A DNA stretch of 6,507 nt from Candidatus Cloacimonadota bacterium (GTDB lineage Bacteria > Cloacimonadota > Cloacimonadia > Cloacimonadales > TCS61): positions 1 through 6,507 of the forward strand of contig JAGGWC010000163.1 in assembly GCA_021157645.1 (NCBI GenBank), given 5' to 3'. The position numbers and the translations under genes are program-made. The notes beneath the pieces are model-generated. The model had not been told where the DNA came from and did not search any database. It saw only the letters and a list, made by a program, of their open reading frames with translations. Position 1 is the stretch's first letter, and each line of letters opens with the position of its first letter. Positions 5,570-6,507 of this stretch are shown here, one piece after another.

Positions 5570-6507
5570 TTGTCTGAAAGTATTTATAAAATTCTAAAGA
5601 AATGTGCCTGGATTCTTTTTTTTGTTTTATTAGTTTTATGTTTAGCGAATATAATTCTTTCTCTCACTGGAAATCTCTTTCAGAAGACACTTCCCTTTAA
5701 ACACGTGAATGGAAAAGTAATTGAAACCACTGATGATGCCTTGAATAAATTATTCAAGAATAAGGAAATTACAAAAATTGATACTGTAGCAATTAGTCAA
5801 AACGTAATGGAAGCTAAAAACTTTGAAGAAAACGATGAATCTGAAACAAGTAATCTTGTTTTATTTAGAACCGAATCAAATCACGGAATTCAAATTAATT
5901 TTGATTCCGATTTCGAAAGTACAGATAAAGATTCTGTAGAGATAACCTTAAAGGATACACTTACAAATATTTCTGAACATAGATTTGTGCAAACGAATTC
6001 CGAATACAATAAGATGGAAATTCTTAATATTGCCGGTAATTTTGCACTTTTAATTTTCGCTTTTTTCAACTCGTTTATACTGTTAAAATACAGCTCTGCC
6101 AAAGAGAATGTCCTCATTGTATTTTTTATATTATTTTTAATAACACCTCCTCCATCCTTAATTTTAGATAAGCAGTTTCTGTATGTCTGGACAATTTTAC
6201 TTTCACCGTTTTGGGGAATTCTCTTCTACCACTTTATGGTGCTTAAAGTAGACGTAGAAAAGAAAATTAAAAAACTATATATAATTTCTACAATTATTTT
6301 TCTTATCGGCTACATTTTAAGTTTACTTTTTAAAGAAGGTTTTGATTTTATTCATCTTTGGTCAGCTTTTTGGATGTTCAAAGGATTTCTGTTATTAAGG
6401 AAAGAGTACAAGAAATCTCGTTCAATTGAACTAAGAAGATTGTGGGGAGCATTCAGCGGAATCGGTGTTTCGATGATCTCGTTTATCTTAATATTTGTCA
6501 TTGCAAT
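5570..6507 (+). CDS. Polytopic membrane sensor-like protein (5' part, TTG start)
   Basis: This frame is open for 312 codons from TTG at 5570 to the right edge, where the gene is cut off. The start rests on GGGAGGA five bases upstream; the protein begins SESIYKILKKCAWILFFV. It shows a basic N-terminus and a membrane helix (about 12-31), then a polar, probably extracytoplasmic domain (32-150) rich in Asp, Glu, Asn and Thr, then hydrophobic helices at about 153-173, 178-195, 203-224, 237-254, 259-276 and 291-311. The segment SIELRRLWGAFSGIGVSMIS before the last helix resembles the 'RRqlrWllwGlalG' turn often found ahead of the final membrane helix in multi-pass sensors. Those sensors usually end in histidine kinase, SpoIIE-type phosphatase or GGDEF domains. 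That effector domain would lie beyond the window, so the class is an inference. The gene is transcribed divergently from typA. Apart from the helices, no domain in the 32-150 region is recognised. Confidence 0.82.
   Translation, partial: MSESIYKILKKCAWILFFVLLVLCLANIILSLTGNLFQKTLPFKHVNGKVIETTDDALNKLFKNKEITKIDTVAISQNVMEAKNFEENDESETSNLVLFRTESNHGIQINFDSDFESTDKDSVEITLKDTLTNISEHRFVQTNSEYNKMEILNIAGNFALLIFAFFNSFILLKYSSAKENVLIVFFILFLITPPPSLILDKQFLYVWTILLSPFWGILFYHFMVLKVDVEKKIKKLYIISTIIFLIGYILSLLFKEGFDFIHLWSAFWMFKGFLLLRKEYKKSRSIELRRLWGAFSGIGVSMISFILIFVIA

Noticed and set aside
5890..6117. Minus-strand frame in the right-hand region
   Set aside because: It is antisense to the TTG-started membrane protein frame, which is longer and has a strong ribosome binding site and membrane helices.
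1..6507. CRISPR array, insertion sequence, tRNA or attachment site
   Set aside because: No regularly spaced direct repeats, transposase or integrase motifs, terminal inverted repeats or tRNA-like clover arms were found on reading both strands.

Overview
The window is AT-rich, densely coding bacterial DNA with five protein genes plus the tail of a sixth. The best clue to the organism is the end of the first gene. It closes with an NYPNPFNPTTTI motif followed by a FlgD-like beta domain ending in SGVYFYRMKSG and a lysine-rich tail. This is the type IX secretion (T9SS, 'type A') sorting domain common in the Fibrobacterota-Chlorobiota-Bacteroidota superphylum and its relatives (Cloacimonadota, Marinimicrobia, KSB1, Ignavibacteria). 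Style and composition suggest a Cloacimonadota-like genome, but that is an inference. The piece looks chromosomal: I see no mobile element, CRISPR array, tRNA or rRNA.

Layout. (1) Bases 1-1046, + strand: 3' end of a secreted protein with a CBM9-like beta domain, a fibronectin type III domain and the T9SS tail, followed by a strong hairpin (1056-1085). (2) Bases 1143-3549, + strand: three tightly spaced genes that look like one operon. They are a multipass membrane protein with an extracytoplasmic pilin-head-like C-terminal domain, a small stand-alone nucleotidyltransferase, and a calcineurin-like metallophosphoesterase whose ATG directly follows the previous stop codon. (3) Bases 3566-5392, - strand: complete typA/bipA, the ribosome-associated translational GTPase, convergent with the phosphoesterase across only 16 bases. 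(4) Bases 5393-5569: a 177-base divergent intergenic region with candidate promoters. (5) Base 5570 to the window end, + strand: a long uninterrupted frame starting at TTG behind a very good ribosome binding site. It encodes the membrane part of a polytopic sensor-like protein whose effector domain lies beyond the window.

How the genes fit together. typA is housekeeping. The most intriguing piece is the nucleotidyltransferase/phosphoesterase pair downstream of the membrane protein: one enzyme type that adds nucleotides and one that hydrolyses phosphoesters, translated back to back. The nucleotidyltransferase resembles a domain I recall as the C-terminal part of large PEP/pyruvate-binding proteins, but here it stands alone. 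No demonstrated system can be claimed from sequence alone.
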